A DNA stretch of 64,000 bases from the NCBI GenBank assembly GCA_900313615.1, contig OMRP01000009.1:86316-150315 (forward strand). The letters run 5' to 3'. Both the position numbers and the translations under genes were made by a program. The stretch's first letter is position 1, and each line of letters begins with the position of its first letter. This DNA is from an uncultured Prevotellaceae bacterium (GTDB lineage: Bacteria > Bacteroidota > Bacteroidia > Bacteroidales > Bacteroidaceae). This document shows positions 17,876 to 26,492 of this stretch, one piece after another. The notes below the pieces were generated by a model that saw nothing but the letters and a program-made list of their open reading frames with translations, searched no databases and was not told the origin of the DNA.

Positions 17876-18538
17876 CGTTCTCTCTTCCCACCCATCATAG
17901 GTGTTGATACGGAGTGTTATCCCATCGCCAGCGTCCATGTTGGCGGTGGGAATACTTATATATACCAATGCGGAATAGTATTCCGGCACCCCATTTTGGT
18001 TGTGGAGGAAAGTCAGTTGGTAGTGATGCGTATTGTCTTCGCGTTCCGTCTTTTCATCGAGCAATACGCCTACCGTCTGCTTCAGGGTGTCATCATCGGT
18101 GGCTCCCGTCATGAGACGCAGTCCCAGGTTGATGTACTTGCCATTGACACTGACCCATGCACTCTCCACCTTGACGGGGTCGGTGTGTTGTTCTTTCACC
18201 TCGCTGGCAGGTTTTGGTGTCAACGTCACCAGTTGCATGAGCGAATGCACCTTGTTGGTTGTCTTTTCTTCGGTGGCATCGTAATAGACGAGCACCCGGT
18301 AGAGCGAGTCGGCGGTAACAGCCCATTTGGCTTGCACGGCACTGGGGAAATACACCCGCTGTCCCTCGTCGGTGTCGGCATAGTCGAGTGACCCCACGGC
18401 ATTGGAGTGCGCTTCGGCGAAGTCGGCCCTCATATACGACAGTTTGCCATCACCCGTATCGTAGTCGCGCGTGGTGCAGGCAGCAGTCAATAATGATGCG
18501 AAAAAGAATATCAGAATTGTTTTCTTTATCATCAGCAT
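17864..18538 (-). CDS. NigD-like lipoprotein
   Basis: 224 residues. A lipoprotein signal ends LLTAAC (Cys21). The body follows the Bacteroidota NigD-like pattern: an N-terminal OB-like part (RVYFPSAVQAKWAVTADSLYRVLVYYDA) and a C-terminal beta domain (YINLGLRLMTGATDDDTLKQTVGVL, HHYQLTFLHNQNGVPEYYS). Its biochemical role is unknown. The ATG overlaps the stop of the upstream acyltransferase gene by seven bases, so translation is probably coupled. It is the last gene of the PASTA/rluD/ddl/acyltransferase operon. Confidence 0.75.
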   Translation of the reverse strand: MLMIKKTILIFFFASLLTAACTTRDYDTGDGKLSYMRADFAEAHSNAVGSLDYADTDEGQRVYFPSAVQAKWAVTADSLYRVLVYYDATEEKTTNKVHSLMQLVTLTPKPASEVKEQHTDPVKVESAWVSVNGKYINLGLRLMTGATDDDTLKQTVGVLLDEKTEREDNTHHYQLTFLHNQNGVPEYYSALVYISIPTANMDAGDGITLRINTYDGWEERTFEK

Positions 18539-19758
18539 ACTTTGGAATTAGAGGGGTCGGAGGTGAGGCTTTTATAATGGTTGATGGCCGGATTGGCGTA
18601 CATCGTGAGAATAATATGACGGAGGAAGGCAATGTCATCAGCGCCATCGGTATGCGCCATGTCCACTCGTTGCGAGAGATAGTCGCAGAATGCTTTTTCT
18701 TCGGCAGCGCCACAGGCGACAGACTGATGGTCGGATAGCCATGCCACCACATTGTCGACATTCGTTCCACACTTCAAGGAGATGCGCTCTCCATCCTCAC
18801 CACCCAACAGACGCAACGCCACAAGGTTCGACGGATAAAGGCGGTAATGCTGATGTATCTGGTTGTCAATATGTGCGGCGATGACATCGAAGATTTCGCT
18901 CTTGGGCACCTCGGTCAGGGTCTGCAGATAATCATCGATGCAAGGCGCACAATGATAATGGATGGCCCCTTTGTAACCCATGATGCCCGTGCGCATACTC
19001 ACCACATCGTCGTTCGCCGTCTTACGGAAGTTGGGGTCTTCATGCCGACACCATAACTCACGTGCCTTGAGGTAGTCGCAGGGGTCGTACTCATAGGAGA
19101 TGGCCAGCGGCACGATATGCAACGACGCCAGTCTTTCAATAACCGTTCCCTCTCCGTCCATAGCCATCATCTTGAGGATGGCGGCCTGCGTGCGGTCGTC
19201 GGAGTCCTTCGCCCTACCCTCACGCTGGGCTATCCATATATTCTCGTTCTTCTCACTTACAGCATAGTGCATATATGCCGACAGCTCACGGCTGGCCATG
19301 AGCATCTGCCGAGGCGGCAACGACCGTTGAACGATGAACGACTTGTTGATGCGCACCAAGTCGCGCACCCACGGCAGCGAGAGCAGGTTGTCGCCAATGG
19401 CTATCTCGCACGTGGTAGTGAACCCCGTATCGATGAGCAGTTTGTCGAGCAGTGCCGAGTCGAGCACGATGTCGCGGTGGTTGCTCACGAAGGTGTAACG
19501 TCCACCATTGTCGATGGCCGAGATGTCCATGTCGCAACCCGTGCTGGCTTTGGCCAACAGTTTAACGAGGAATTGATAGCTGAACATTTTCTGGAACTCC
19601 AGATTGGTCTTGCAGCTACGCATCATCGCCGCCACCTGCTCTACTGGCACGTCGGGCAACACATAGGGCAACACGGCGAGGAACTGTCGGTCGGCCAAGA
19701 GGCGTTCGTACACCTCTGGCAACTCTTCAGGATTATATGGTCGGATTTCGTCAAACAT
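18532..19758 (-). CDS. 1-acyl-sn-glycerol-3-phosphate acyltransferase-like (PlsC-superfamily) protein
   Basis: 408 residues from MFDEIRPYNPEEL at 19758; the longer frame to 19788 needs a TTG and reads spacer repeats. The acyltransferase HxxxxD motif is NHRDIVLD near residue 90, and the later motif is REGRAKDSDD, the position of the phosphate-binding EG block. This suggests transfer of an acyl chain to a lysophospholipid or related acceptor at the inner membrane, but the protein is longer than PlsC and the acceptor is unknown. The C-terminal residues LTSDPSNSKVC are encoded by a CCTCACCTCCGACCCCTC repeat similar to one at 60.22 kb, so the natural end may have been altered by repeat insertion. 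It lies between ddl and the NigD-like gene. Confidence 0.75.
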   Translation of the reverse strand: MFDEIRPYNPEELPEVYERLLADRQFLAVLPYVLPDVPVEQVAAMMRSCKTNLEFQKMFSYQFLVKLLAKASTGCDMDISAIDNGGRYTFVSNHRDIVLDSALLDKLLIDTGFTTTCEIAIGDNLLSLPWVRDLVRINKSFIVQRSLPPRQMLMASRELSAYMHYAVSEKNENIWIAQREGRAKDSDDRTQAAILKMMAMDGEGTVIERLASLHIVPLAISYEYDPCDYLKARELWCRHEDPNFRKTANDDVVSMRTGIMGYKGAIHYHCAPCIDDYLQTLTEVPKSEIFDVIAAHIDNQIHQHYRLYPSNLVALRLLGGEDGERISLKCGTNVDNVVAWLSDHQSVACGAAEEKAFCDYLSQRVDMAHTDGADDIAFLRHIILTMYANPAINHYKSLTSDPSNSKVC

Positions 19759-19794
19759 TTTTTTTGGAGAGTTTAGGAGTTGGGACAATAGACT

Positions 19795-19942
19795 ATGAAG
19801 TGAAGGAGTAGAGGAGTGAAGACAATTGACTGAGGAGTGAAGGAGTGGAGGAGTGAGAGGAGTGAAGACAATAGCTTGTGGGGTATTCTCTTGCCCCTTG
19901 CTCCTTGCCCCCTTAAACTATTGCCCCTTGCTCCATGCCTCT
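19795..19942. repeat. GGAGTGAAGG and TTGCCCCTTGCTCC word repeats
   Basis: Positions 19795-19865 are tandem GAGTGAAG/GAGGAGTG units; 19889-19940 are TTGCCCCTTGCTCC units. The block separates ddl from the acyltransferase gene within one operon. Related words occur at 22918-22958, 25125-25157 and 29990-30030. Confidence 0.75.
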
Positions 19943-19948
19943 TATTTC

Positions 19949-20953
19949 TCAACGGAATTGGTTTTCCACGATTTCCGTCAGCACGTCGGAGATGTTCAGA
20001 CCGGCGGCCCTCACCTGCTGGGGGATGAAACTGGTGGGAGTCATACCGGGTGTGGTGTTCACCTCGAGCATATTGATACGTTCCGACCCATCCGCATTCT
20101 TGGTGATGATATAGTCGATGCGGATGATGCCGTTGCAGTGGAGGATATCATAGATGGCACTGGTTATCTCACGTGCACGGCGCGCCGTATCTTCGGCGAT
20201 ACGAGCCGGCGTGATTTCGTCCACCTGTCCGTTATATTTAGCGTCGAAATCGAAAAACTCGTTCTTCGTCACCACCTCGGTGATGGGGAAGATGACCGTC
20301 TTCTCACGGGTCTTGTAACAGCCGACGGTGATTTCCGTACCATCGAGGTAAGCCTCCACCATCACTTCGTCGCTCTCCATCATGGCCTTGCGCAGCGCAG
20401 GAGCCAACTGGTCGATATTCTTCACTTTCGACACGCCAAAACTGCTGCCATCGTTCGACGGTTTGACGAAGCAGGGCATGCCCACCTTCTCCATGATTTC
20501 TTCTTCTTTCACCAGGTCTTCATAGCCCCGACGTATGAGCAGGCTCTCGGCTACGCTCACGCCAAAGCCACGGAGATACTGGTTGAGCACGAACTTGTCG
20601 AAGGTCATCGCCTCGACGAGTACCCCACTGGTGCTATAAGGTACGTGCACCAATTCAAAATAGCCTTGCAGAATGCCATTCTCACCTGGCGTTCCATGGA
20701 TGGTGATGTAGGCATAGTCGAATTGCACCAATCGACCATCTTCCATAAATGAGAAGTCATTGCGGTCGACGGGGGTTGTTGTTCCGTCGTGCAGGTTGAC
20801 ATGCCAATCCAGTCCCTTGATATCGACAATATATACGTTGTAACGTTCCTTGTCGAAGAAAGAATAAAGACCTTGTGCCGAACGCAACGACACGTCATGC
20901 TCAGAAGAGTCGCCACCACAGACGATGGCTATTGTACGTTTGAAGGATTGCAT
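19949..20953 (-). CDS. ddl: D-alanine--D-alanine ligase
   Basis: 334 residues. It joins two D-alanines with ATP to make the dipeptide used by MurF, which is encoded at 31.9 kb. The N-terminus TIAIVCGGDSSEHDVSLRSA is the classic Ddl start with its catalytic Glu. The ATP-grasp core shows PCFVKPSNDGSSFGVSKV, VMVEAYLDGTEITVGCYK and the metal/ADP-binding end MLEVNTTPGMTPTSFIPQQ. Length is normal. It follows rluD by 26 bp in the cell-wall-flavoured operon starting with the PASTA protein. Confidence 0.95.
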   Translation of the reverse strand: MQSFKRTIAIVCGGDSSEHDVSLRSAQGLYSFFDKERYNVYIVDIKGLDWHVNLHDGTTTPVDRNDFSFMEDGRLVQFDYAYITIHGTPGENGILQGYFELVHVPYSTSGVLVEAMTFDKFVLNQYLRGFGVSVAESLLIRRGYEDLVKEEEIMEKVGMPCFVKPSNDGSSFGVSKVKNIDQLAPALRKAMMESDEVMVEAYLDGTEITVGCYKTREKTVIFPITEVVTKNEFFDFDAKYNGQVDEITPARIAEDTARRAREITSAIYDILHCNGIIRIDYIITKNADGSERINMLEVNTTPGMTPTSFIPQQVRAAGLNISDVLTEIVENQFR

Positions 20954-20979
20954 TATATAATTGTTTAATTTTTAATCTT

Positions 20980-22035
20980 CTAACCTTTATATTTCGCCTG
21001 TACAAAGGCACGCCAACGGGTGATAAGTTTGGCAAAGTCTTCAGGCCACGGAGCCGTGAAGTCCATCTCTTCGCCGGTGATCGGATGTTTGAATCCCAGC
21101 GTCATGGCATGCAGTGCAGGCCGTCGGCATATCTGCATGCCGTTATTCACGAAGGCCGTGTAGGAAGAGCTGCGTTCACCCCTCAAAATCTCGGCGCCGC
21201 CATAACGTTCATCGCCGAAGAGCGGATGGCCAACATGGCGCATATGCGCACGAATCTGGTGGGTGCGCCCCGTCTCCAACCGACATTCTATGAGGGTGAC
21301 ATAACCGAACCGTTCCAGCACACGGTAATGGGTGACAGCAGTCTTGCCTATGCCCGATTCGGGGTCGAACACCTCCATACGCAAGCGGTCGCGCGGGTCG
21401 CGTCCGATGTTCCCCTCAATCCGTCCTTCGTCTTCCACGAAGTTGCCCCACACCAAGGCATTATAGAGACGACGTGTGGTCTTGTTGAAAAACTGTATGC
21501 CCAATTTAGACTTCGCTTCTGGCGTCTTCGCCACCACGAGCAGTCCGCTCGTCCCCTTATCGATACGGTGAACGAGCCCCACCTCGGGGTCGTTGGGGTC
21601 ATACGAAGGCATGTCGCGCAGGTGCCATGCCACAGCATTGACCAAGGTTCCGTTGAAGTTGCCACAACCAGGATGGACCACCATTCCCGGTTCTTTGTTG
21701 ACCACCATGAGACACTCATCCTCGTAAACCACGTCGAGCGGTATATCCTCCGGCTCGATGGAAGTGTCGACGGGTGGTTTGTCGAGCATGATGGTGATGA
21801 CATCGAGCGGCCGTATGCGGTAACTGTTCTTGGTGGGTTTGCCATTGACCAGCACAAAGCCGGCATCAGTGGCACGTTGTATGCGATTGCGTGTGATATG
21901 CGGCATATGGTCGGCGAGGTATCGGTCAAGCCTTACGCTTTCCTGTCCCTTGTCGACCTCAAAACGATGATGTTCGTATAGGGATTGTTCCTCCTCTTCT
22001 TCCAGGTCTTCTATGATAGCCTTGATATCACTCAT
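20980..22035 (-). CDS. rluD: 23S rRNA pseudouridine synthase, RluD family
   Basis: 351 residues. An S4 RNA-binding domain at about residues 30-95 (VRLDRYLADHMPHITRNRIQ, AGFVLVNGKPTKNSYRI) precedes the catalytic domain. The latter contains the active-site block HRIDKGTSGLLVVAK, in which the Asp is catalytic, and the later RTHQIRAHMRHVGHPLFGD motif. RluD modifies helix 69 of 23S rRNA; assignment to RluD rather than a sister enzyme is by overall layout and operon context. It begins nine bases after the PASTA gene ends. Confidence 0.9.
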   Translation of the reverse strand: MSDIKAIIEDLEEEEEQSLYEHHRFEVDKGQESVRLDRYLADHMPHITRNRIQRATDAGFVLVNGKPTKNSYRIRPLDVITIMLDKPPVDTSIEPEDIPLDVVYEDECLMVVNKEPGMVVHPGCGNFNGTLVNAVAWHLRDMPSYDPNDPEVGLVHRIDKGTSGLLVVAKTPEAKSKLGIQFFNKTTRRLYNALVWGNFVEDEGRIEGNIGRDPRDRLRMEVFDPESGIGKTAVTHYRVLERFGYVTLIECRLETGRTHQIRAHMRHVGHPLFGDERYGGAEILRGERSSSYTAFVNNGMQICRRPALHAMTLGFKHPITGEEMDFTAPWPEDFAKLITRWRAFVQAKYKG

Positions 22036-22044
22036 ATCAACAAA

Positions 22045-22785
22045 TCAGTTGGATGGTGCTGGTGCTGCGGGAGCCGGAGCAGGAGCGGGAGCTGGGGTGG
22101 AAGCACCCTCGCCACTCTTCGTCTCTGACTCAGTCTTCTTGGGACGTGGACGGGGACGTTTCGGAGCGTCATTGTCGATACCAGTATCTTCCAAGGTAGG
22201 CTGTGTGAAGGTCACCTCTTCGCTGAGGTTACGTCGTCCGTCGCCCACTTGTATGGTCAACACATCTTCCGTCGACACCATGTCGCCTTCGAAGAGGCTG
22301 CGTCCACGGCATTTCAAGCCATACACCCAATCACGCTCTCCCGGCACATACTCAGGATCGCCGAGTTTGAAGCCGAGCGACGTGAGTTTGTTCTGCGCAT
22401 CGCGCAGCGAACTGTTGTCGACAATGTCGGGGATAGGTTTCGAGGGAGAATGTGCCGCATTGATTTTCACATAGACCACGCGGTCGGGTTTGATGATGTC
22501 GCCGGCGGCAATCGACTGTTCAAGGATACAGTCGGGCGGCAGCGATTTCACGAAATCAGTGTCGCTCACCTCGATGTTCAAGTCAAGGCTGTCGAGCATG
22601 GCCTCAGCCTGCTCGAAACTCTTATGCACTATGTCGGGCATCTCCACCGACTGACCGTGACGTGTATACAATTCCAGCCCGTATTTCAGGCCTAAGGATA
22701 TGAGAAAGATAATGAGGAGCATCGCCAAGAGATTGCCCCACAAATGTTTGCCTGTTAACTTTTTTAGGAAAGACTGTTTCTCCAT
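22045..22785 (-). CDS. PASTA-domain membrane protein
   Basis: 246 residues. A short cytoplasmic N-terminus and one membrane span (LLAMLLIIFLISLGLKYGL, about residues 18-38) are followed by two to three PASTA repeats (VEMPDIVHKSFEQAEAML, PIPDIVDNSSLRDAQNKL, and a third weaker one) and a Pro/Ala-rich tail (APAPAPAPAAPAPSN). PASTA domains bind peptidoglycan or muropeptides. Here they are not fused to a kinase or a penicillin-binding protein. The gene leads the operon with rluD and ddl, an arrangement common in Bacteroidota. Confidence 0.88.
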   Translation of the reverse strand: MEKQSFLKKLTGKHLWGNLLAMLLIIFLISLGLKYGLELYTRHGQSVEMPDIVHKSFEQAEAMLDSLDLNIEVSDTDFVKSLPPDCILEQSIAAGDIIKPDRVVYVKINAAHSPSKPIPDIVDNSSLRDAQNKLTSLGFKLGDPEYVPGERDWVYGLKCRGRSLFEGDMVSTEDVLTIQVGDGRRNLSEEVTFTQPTLEDTGIDNDAPKRPRPRPKKTESETKSGEGASTPAPAPAPAPAAPAPSN

Positions 22786-22834
22786 CTCGTTGAAAAAGGG
22801 TTACTGTCGCCGAGCGACATTTTCTTTGATGCTG

Positions 22835-22842
22835 CAAATTTA
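22835..22842 (-). promoter_or_regulatory. -7 box upstream of the PASTA/rluD/ddl operon
   Basis: TAAATTTG on the minus strand, about 50 bp ahead of the PASTA start codon. No -33 TTTG is seen at the proper spacing. Confidence 0.4.
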
Positions 22843-22917
22843 CACATTAATCCCGAAATATGCGACATTAAAATAAAGAATTTATCTTTTGAGGGAAAGT
22901 GAAGAGGGAAAAAATAT

Positions 22918-23080
22918 TAGGAGTGAAGGAGTGAAGGAGTGAGAGGAGTGAAGACAAATGTCCATTTTAACTCCCACTTTAGTCCATTTTAACTCCCACT
23001 TTAACTTCCATGAGCGAAGCGAATTAACTCCCTGTTTAACTCCCTATTAAAGAAAAACTCCCTGTTTGACTCCCCATTAA
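22918..23080. repeat. Composite word repeat with family A hairpin element
   Basis: Most of the 358-bp gap between the PASTA gene and rpmH is repeat. GGAGTGAAGG units fill 22918-22958. Family A element follows: TCCATTTTAACTCCCACTTT units, then a 26-nt core at 23003-23028 containing GAGCGAAGCGAATTAAC. A 31-bp direct duplication of ACTCCCTGTTTAACTCCC-type sequence ends it at 23028-23088. Near-identical cores occur at 26101-26126 and, inverted, at 29939-29964. Confidence 0.85.
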
Positions 23081-23088
23081 AGAAAAAA

Positions 23089-23115
23089 ACAGGAAAAAGC
23101 CTTTGCCTTTCCTGT
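23089..23115 (-). terminator. Terminator of rpmH
   Basis: ACAGGAAA (23089-23096 complement side) pairs with TTTCCTGT (23108-23115). On the minus strand the stem is followed by seven T. It lies 28 bp beyond the rpmH stop. Confidence 0.75.
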
Positions 23116-23143
23116 CCTCTTCTTGTGATGATAAGTGAAACAC

Positions 23144-23299
23144 TTATTTTCCGTGGTGCTCATTAGAAACGGTGAGCTTCTTGCGGCCTTTGGCGCGACG
23201 TGAAGCCAGCACACGACGACCGTTCTTGGTGGACATCCTCTCACGGAAACCGTGCTTGTTCACTCTCCTGCGATTGTGGGGTTGAAATGTTCTTTTCAT
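23144..23299 (-). CDS. rpmH: 50S ribosomal protein L34
   Basis: A 51-residue, strongly basic protein translated from the minus strand. It begins [18 protein letters not shown], continues [20 protein letters not shown] and RKKLTV, and ends NEHHGK. This is the universal L34 sequence (KRTxQP...HGFRxRM.T..GR.VL..RR.KGR..L). The slightly longer tail after RKKLTV is usual in Bacteroidota. It has a full promoter and its own terminator, and is divergent from efp. Confidence 0.97.
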   Translation of the reverse strand: MKRTFQPHNRRRVNKHGFRERMSTKNGRRVLASRRAKGRKKLTVSNEHHGK

Positions 23300-23359
23300 T
23301 TTATTTTAGATTTTATTGTTTATGCTTCGGTAGTAGGCCTTTTTCGACCTTTTGGGGTG

Positions 23360-23390
23360 CAAAAGTACTCATTTCTTTTGAAATAACAAA
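23360..23390 (-). promoter_or_regulatory. Promoter of rpmH
   Basis: TTTG (23390-23387), a 19-bp spacer and TACTTTTG (23367-23360) on the minus strand. Full match to the Bacteroidota consensus, about 60 bp ahead of the start codon. Confidence 0.7.
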
Positions 23391-23450
23391 GTTTTCTTGA
23401 AAAATTAGCATTTTCTTTTGCAATTTTTCGTAAAAAAAGGGCATTTTTAT

Positions 23451-23458
23451 TATTTTTG
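23451..23458 (+). promoter_or_regulatory. -7 box of the efp promoter
   Basis: TATTTTTG at 23451-23458 followed by CAGC, about 50 bp ahead of the efp start. A TTTG occurs at 23417 but 30 bp away, so the -33 element is not clear. Confidence 0.45.
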
Positions 23459-23507
23459 CAGCGCAAAAGTCAACAACTGACGACATTACATCAAAACATT
23501 ATACACA

Positions 23508-24074
23508 ATGATCAAATCACAAGACATTAAAAAAGGTACTTGCATCCGTCTGGATGGCAAGTTGTATTTCTGCATCGACTTCCTGCACGTGAAACCCGGC
23601 AAGGGCAACACCATCATGAGAACGACACTGAAGGACGTGGTCAGCGGCCGTGTGTTGGAGAAACGTTTCAACATCGGCGAGGCCCTCGAAGACGTTCGCG
23701 TGGAGCGCCGTCCCTATCAGTACCTATACATGGAAGGTCAGGACTACATCTTCATGAACCAAGAGACCTACGACCAAATTCCCATCGCCAAGGAACTGAT
23801 CACTGGTGTTGACTTCATGAAAGAGAGCGACGTGGTTGACGTGGTGAGCGATGCCGACTCGAACACCATCCTCTATGCTGAGATGCCGGTGAAGACCAAC
23901 CTCCGCATCACCCACAGTGAACCGGGCATCAAGGGCGACACCGCCACCAATGCCACCAAACCCGCTACACTGGAGACAGGTGTTGAGGTGCGCGTTCCCC
24001 TGTTCATCAACGAGGGCGACCTCATCCAGGTGGACACACGCGACGGCTCTTACTTGCAGCGTGTGAAAGAGTAA
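23508..24074 (+). CDS. efp: Translation elongation factor P
   Basis: 188 residues in the standard three-domain EF-P layout. EF-P enters the ribosomal E site and relieves stalling at polyproline runs. The KOW-like domain I begins MIKSQDIKKGTCIRLDGKLY and carries the tip loop VKPGKGNT, whose lysine is the modification site in other bacteria. Domains II and III end in ATLETGVEVRVPLFINEGD and VDTRDGSYLQRVKE, the canonical C-terminus. It lies 4 bp ahead of the glycosyltransferase, probably co-transcribed. Confidence 0.97.
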   Translation: MIKSQDIKKGTCIRLDGKLYFCIDFLHVKPGKGNTIMRTTLKDVVSGRVLEKRFNIGEALEDVRVERRPYQYLYMEGQDYIFMNQETYDQIPIAKELITGVDFMKESDVVDVVSDADSNTILYAEMPVKTNLRITHSEPGIKGDTATNATKPATLETGVEVRVPLFINEGDLIQVDTRDGSYLQRVKE

Positions 24075-24078
24075 CGAC

Positions 24079-25125
24079 ATGAGATATTCCATCATCGTTC
24101 CCGTGTTCAACCGCCCCGATGAGGTGGACGAACTCCTCGAGAGCCTCACCCGCCAACAGGAGAAGGATTTTGAGGTGATTATCGTGGAAGATGGATCGAC
24201 AAAAGATTGTAAGTCGGTGTGTGAGGGCTATGCCAGCGCGCTCGACTTACATTATTTTTACAAAGATAACTCCGGTCCAGGGCAGAGTCGCAACTACGGA
24301 GCCAATCGCGCCAAGGGTGAATACCTCATCGTGCTCGATTCCGACGTGGTGCTGCCCGAAGGCTATCTGACCGAGGTAGAAAAGGAGCTGCAGCGCGAGC
24401 CTGCCGACGCCTTCGGCGGTCCCGACAGCGCCCACGAGTCGTTCACCGACACACAGAAAGCCATCTCCTACTCGATGACAAGCTTCTTCACCACAGGAGG
24501 CATCCGTGGCGGGAAGAAAAAACTCGACAAGTTCTATCCCCGCTCATTCAACATGGGCATACGACGTGAGGTGTATAAGGAACTGGGCGGTTTCTCAAAA
24601 ATGCGCTTCGGCGAAGACATCGATTTCAGTTACCGCATCGTCAAGGGCGGCTACCACTGTCGGCTGTTTCCCGAGGCATGGGTATGGCACAAGCGGCGCA
24701 CTGACTTCAGGAAGTTCTTCCGGCAGGTTTACAACAGTGGCATAGCTCGTATCAACCTGATGAAACGGCATCCCGGCACACTCAAAGCCGTACACTTGTT
24801 GCCCACCGTCTTTACAATAGGAACGATAGCGCTCATTCTCATCTCCGCCGTAGGACGCATCCTCATGGAATATGGAGGTGAAGACAGCATACACCGTTAC
24901 TACTGGCTATGCGCGGCTCCATGGATACCCATCCTGCTCTTCTGCCTGGTCATCTTCATCGACGCCAGCATACGCAACAAGAGCTTGAAGATAGGAGCGC
25001 TGAGCGTGGGAGCATCTTTTGTTCAACTGTTCGGCTATGGTTGCGGACTCCTCACGGCATGGTGGAAACGCTGCGTGCTGGGGAAAGACGAGTTCCACGC
25101 CTTCGAGAAGAATTTCTATAAGTAG
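24079..25125 (+). CDS. Membrane-anchored family 2 glycosyltransferase
   Basis: 348 residues. A GT-A fold domain fills residues 1 to about 230: YSIIVPVFNRPDEVDELL, VIIVEDGST, the DxD-type motif LDSDVVLP that would hold the sugar-nucleotide metal, and GFSKMRFGEDIDFSYRIVK with the ED base motif. Two or three C-terminal spans (TVFTIGTIALILISAVGRI, AAPWIPILLFCLVIFI) anchor it in the inner membrane. It probably builds a surface polysaccharide or glycolipid. Donor and acceptor are unknown. Translationally close to efp. Confidence 0.85.
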   Translation: MRYSIIVPVFNRPDEVDELLESLTRQQEKDFEVIIVEDGSTKDCKSVCEGYASALDLHYFYKDNSGPGQSRNYGANRAKGEYLIVLDSDVVLPEGYLTEVEKELQREPADAFGGPDSAHESFTDTQKAISYSMTSFFTTGGIRGGKKKLDKFYPRSFNMGIRREVYKELGGFSKMRFGEDIDFSYRIVKGGYHCRLFPEAWVWHKRRTDFRKFFRQVYNSGIARINLMKRHPGTLKAVHLLPTVFTIGTIALILISAVGRILMEYGGEDSIHRYYWLCAAPWIPILLFCLVIFIDASIRNKSLKIGALSVGASFVQLFGYGCGLLTAWWKRCVLGKDEFHAFEKNFYK

Positions 25126-25252
25126 GGGCAAGGAGCAGGGGGCAAGGAGCAAGAGATTAGCCTGTGTGGCACTCGGCACTCATCACTCGTAACTCGTCAC
25201 ACATCATCGCGTAGCGACCATTCAACATTCGTAACTCAAAATTCCTAACTCA
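25125..25252. repeat. GGGGCAAGGAGC and ACTCGTAACTC word repeats with small hairpin
   Basis: GGGGCAAGGAGC units (25125-25157) overlap the glycosyltransferase stop. ATTCGTAACTC/ACTCGTAACTC units (25171-25252) run to the radC start and contain the small palindrome ATCGCGTAGCGA. Similar small palindromes (ATCGCTTCGCGAT) lie in the pta-ackA spacer. Confidence 0.7.
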
Positions 25253-25255
25253 TAT

Positions 25256-25960
25256 ATGATTGTCAAGGAGGACCATAATAAACTTAACATCAACGAGTGG
25301 GATGAGAGCGACCGCCCACGAGAGCGATTGGCTCACTTAGGAGCGTCAGCGTTGAGCGATGCAGAATTGTTGGCCATCCTCATCGGGTCGGGTACGCCCG
25401 AAGTGACTGCTGTTGACCTGATGAAACAGGTGCTCGCCCACTGCAAAGGCAACCTCAACACGTTGGGCAAGATGAGCATCGACGAACTGACAGCTTTTAA
25501 AGGCGTAGGTCCTGCCAAGGCCATCACCATCCTTGCTGCCTGTGAATTGGGGAAGCGAAGACATGTGGCCGAGGTGAAGCAACGCAAAAAACTGGACAGT
25601 CCGATGGCCATCTACGAACTGATGGTAGAGCGTTTACGCGACCTCAACGTGGAACAGGCCTGGGTGGTGCTTTTGAACCAAAACTATGGTTTTATCAAAG
25701 ATGTGCAACTGTCGTATGGCGGCATCAGCGAAACATCGGTCGACGTGCGTATCGCATTGAAACACGCGCTGCTGAACAACGCCACCATCATGGCGCTCTG
25801 CCACAACCATCCGTCGGGCAATATACGACCGAGCCGCGACGATGACCAGTTGACTGAACGTTTCAAAAAAGCATGCGAACTGATGCGCATCCACTTCCTC
25901 GACCATGTCATCGTCACCGACGGCCAGTATTACAGCTATCGGGAACAAGGAAGGGTTTAA
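25256..25960 (+). CDS. radC: RadC-family JAB1/MPN metalloprotein
   Basis: 234 residues. An N-terminal helix-hairpin-helix part (RPRERLAHLGASALSDAELL, LTAFKGVGPAKAITILAACE) precedes the JAB/MPN domain, with the metal-binding signature HNHPSGNIRPSRDDDQLT and the conserved C-terminal LDHVIVTDGQYYSYREQG. The family was named for DNA repair, but its biochemical role remains uncertain. All metal ligands (His-x-His, Asp) are present. Confidence 0.95.
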   Translation: MIVKEDHNKLNINEWDESDRPRERLAHLGASALSDAELLAILIGSGTPEVTAVDLMKQVLAHCKGNLNTLGKMSIDELTAFKGVGPAKAITILAACELGKRRHVAEVKQRKKLDSPMAIYELMVERLRDLNVEQAWVVLLNQNYGFIKDVQLSYGGISETSVDVRIALKHALLNNATIMALCHNHPSGNIRPSRDDDQLTERFKKACELMRIHFLDHVIVTDGQYYSYREQGRV

Positions 25961-25967
25961 ATATAAT

Positions 25968-26150
25968 AGGGAGTAAAAAAGGGAGTTTTAAAAGGAAGCA
26001 AAAAAAGGAAGTAATGCACTTCGTGCAGGACAATAGCTTTGAAAGGGTAAAAGGGTAAAAAAGTAAAAGGCGGAGTAATGTCCACTTTAACTCCCACTTT
26101 AACTTCCATGAGTGAAGCGAATTAACTCCCATTTTAACTTCCTATTAAAA
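25968..26150. repeat. Composite word repeat carrying family B and family A elements
   Basis: The whole radC-MIP18 spacer is repetitive. It has GGGAGTAAAAAA units, then family B (26002-26037) whose core TGCACTTCGTGCA can form a hairpin, then AAAGGGTAAAAGGG units, then family A with core 26101-26126. Family B recurs inverted at 60735-60770 (34 of 36 bases alike). Confidence 0.85.
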
Positions 26151-26159
26151 AACAGAAAA

Positions 26160-26480
26160 ATGACTGCAGAAGAAAAAAGTAACATAGAAGGTCGTATCGT
26201 TGATGTGTTGCGCACCGTCTTCGACCCTGAGATACCTGTCAACATCTACGACCTGGGGCTGATATACAAAATCGATGTCAAAGACGACGCGTCTGTCGAC
26301 ATCGACATGACCTTCACGGCACCTACCTGCCCCGCCGCCGACTTCATTCTCGAAGACGTGCGACAGAAAGTGGAAGGACTGCGCGAGGTGGCTTCGGCCA
26401 ACGTGCAATTGGTGTTTGAACCTGCTTGGGACAAAGACATGATGAGTGAAGAAGCAAAAGTGGAACTGGGACTGGACTAA
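26160..26480 (+). CDS. MIP18-family (DUF59) iron-sulfur cluster assembly factor
   Basis: 106 residues from MTAEEKSNIEGR at 26160; a longer frame from 26112 would translate spacer repeats. The family blocks VFDPEIPVNIYDLGLIY and FTAPTCPAADFI are present, including the conserved cysteine in the TxPxCPxA motif. Members (SufT/PaaD-like) help mature Fe-S proteins, often next to suf genes; here it is 12 bp ahead of lpxH instead. Confidence 0.88.
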   Translation: MTAEEKSNIEGRIVDVLRTVFDPEIPVNIYDLGLIYKIDVKDDASVDIDMTFTAPTCPAADFILEDVRQKVEGLREVASANVQLVFEPAWDKDMMSEEAKVELGLD

Positions 26481-26492
26481 ACTTTATGACCG

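Noticed and set aside
22013-22474. Plus-strand Gly/Ala-rich frame opposite the PASTA gene
   Set aside because: It is the antisense of the Pro/Ala-rich tail of the PASTA protein; the minus-strand protein has clear domains and operon context.
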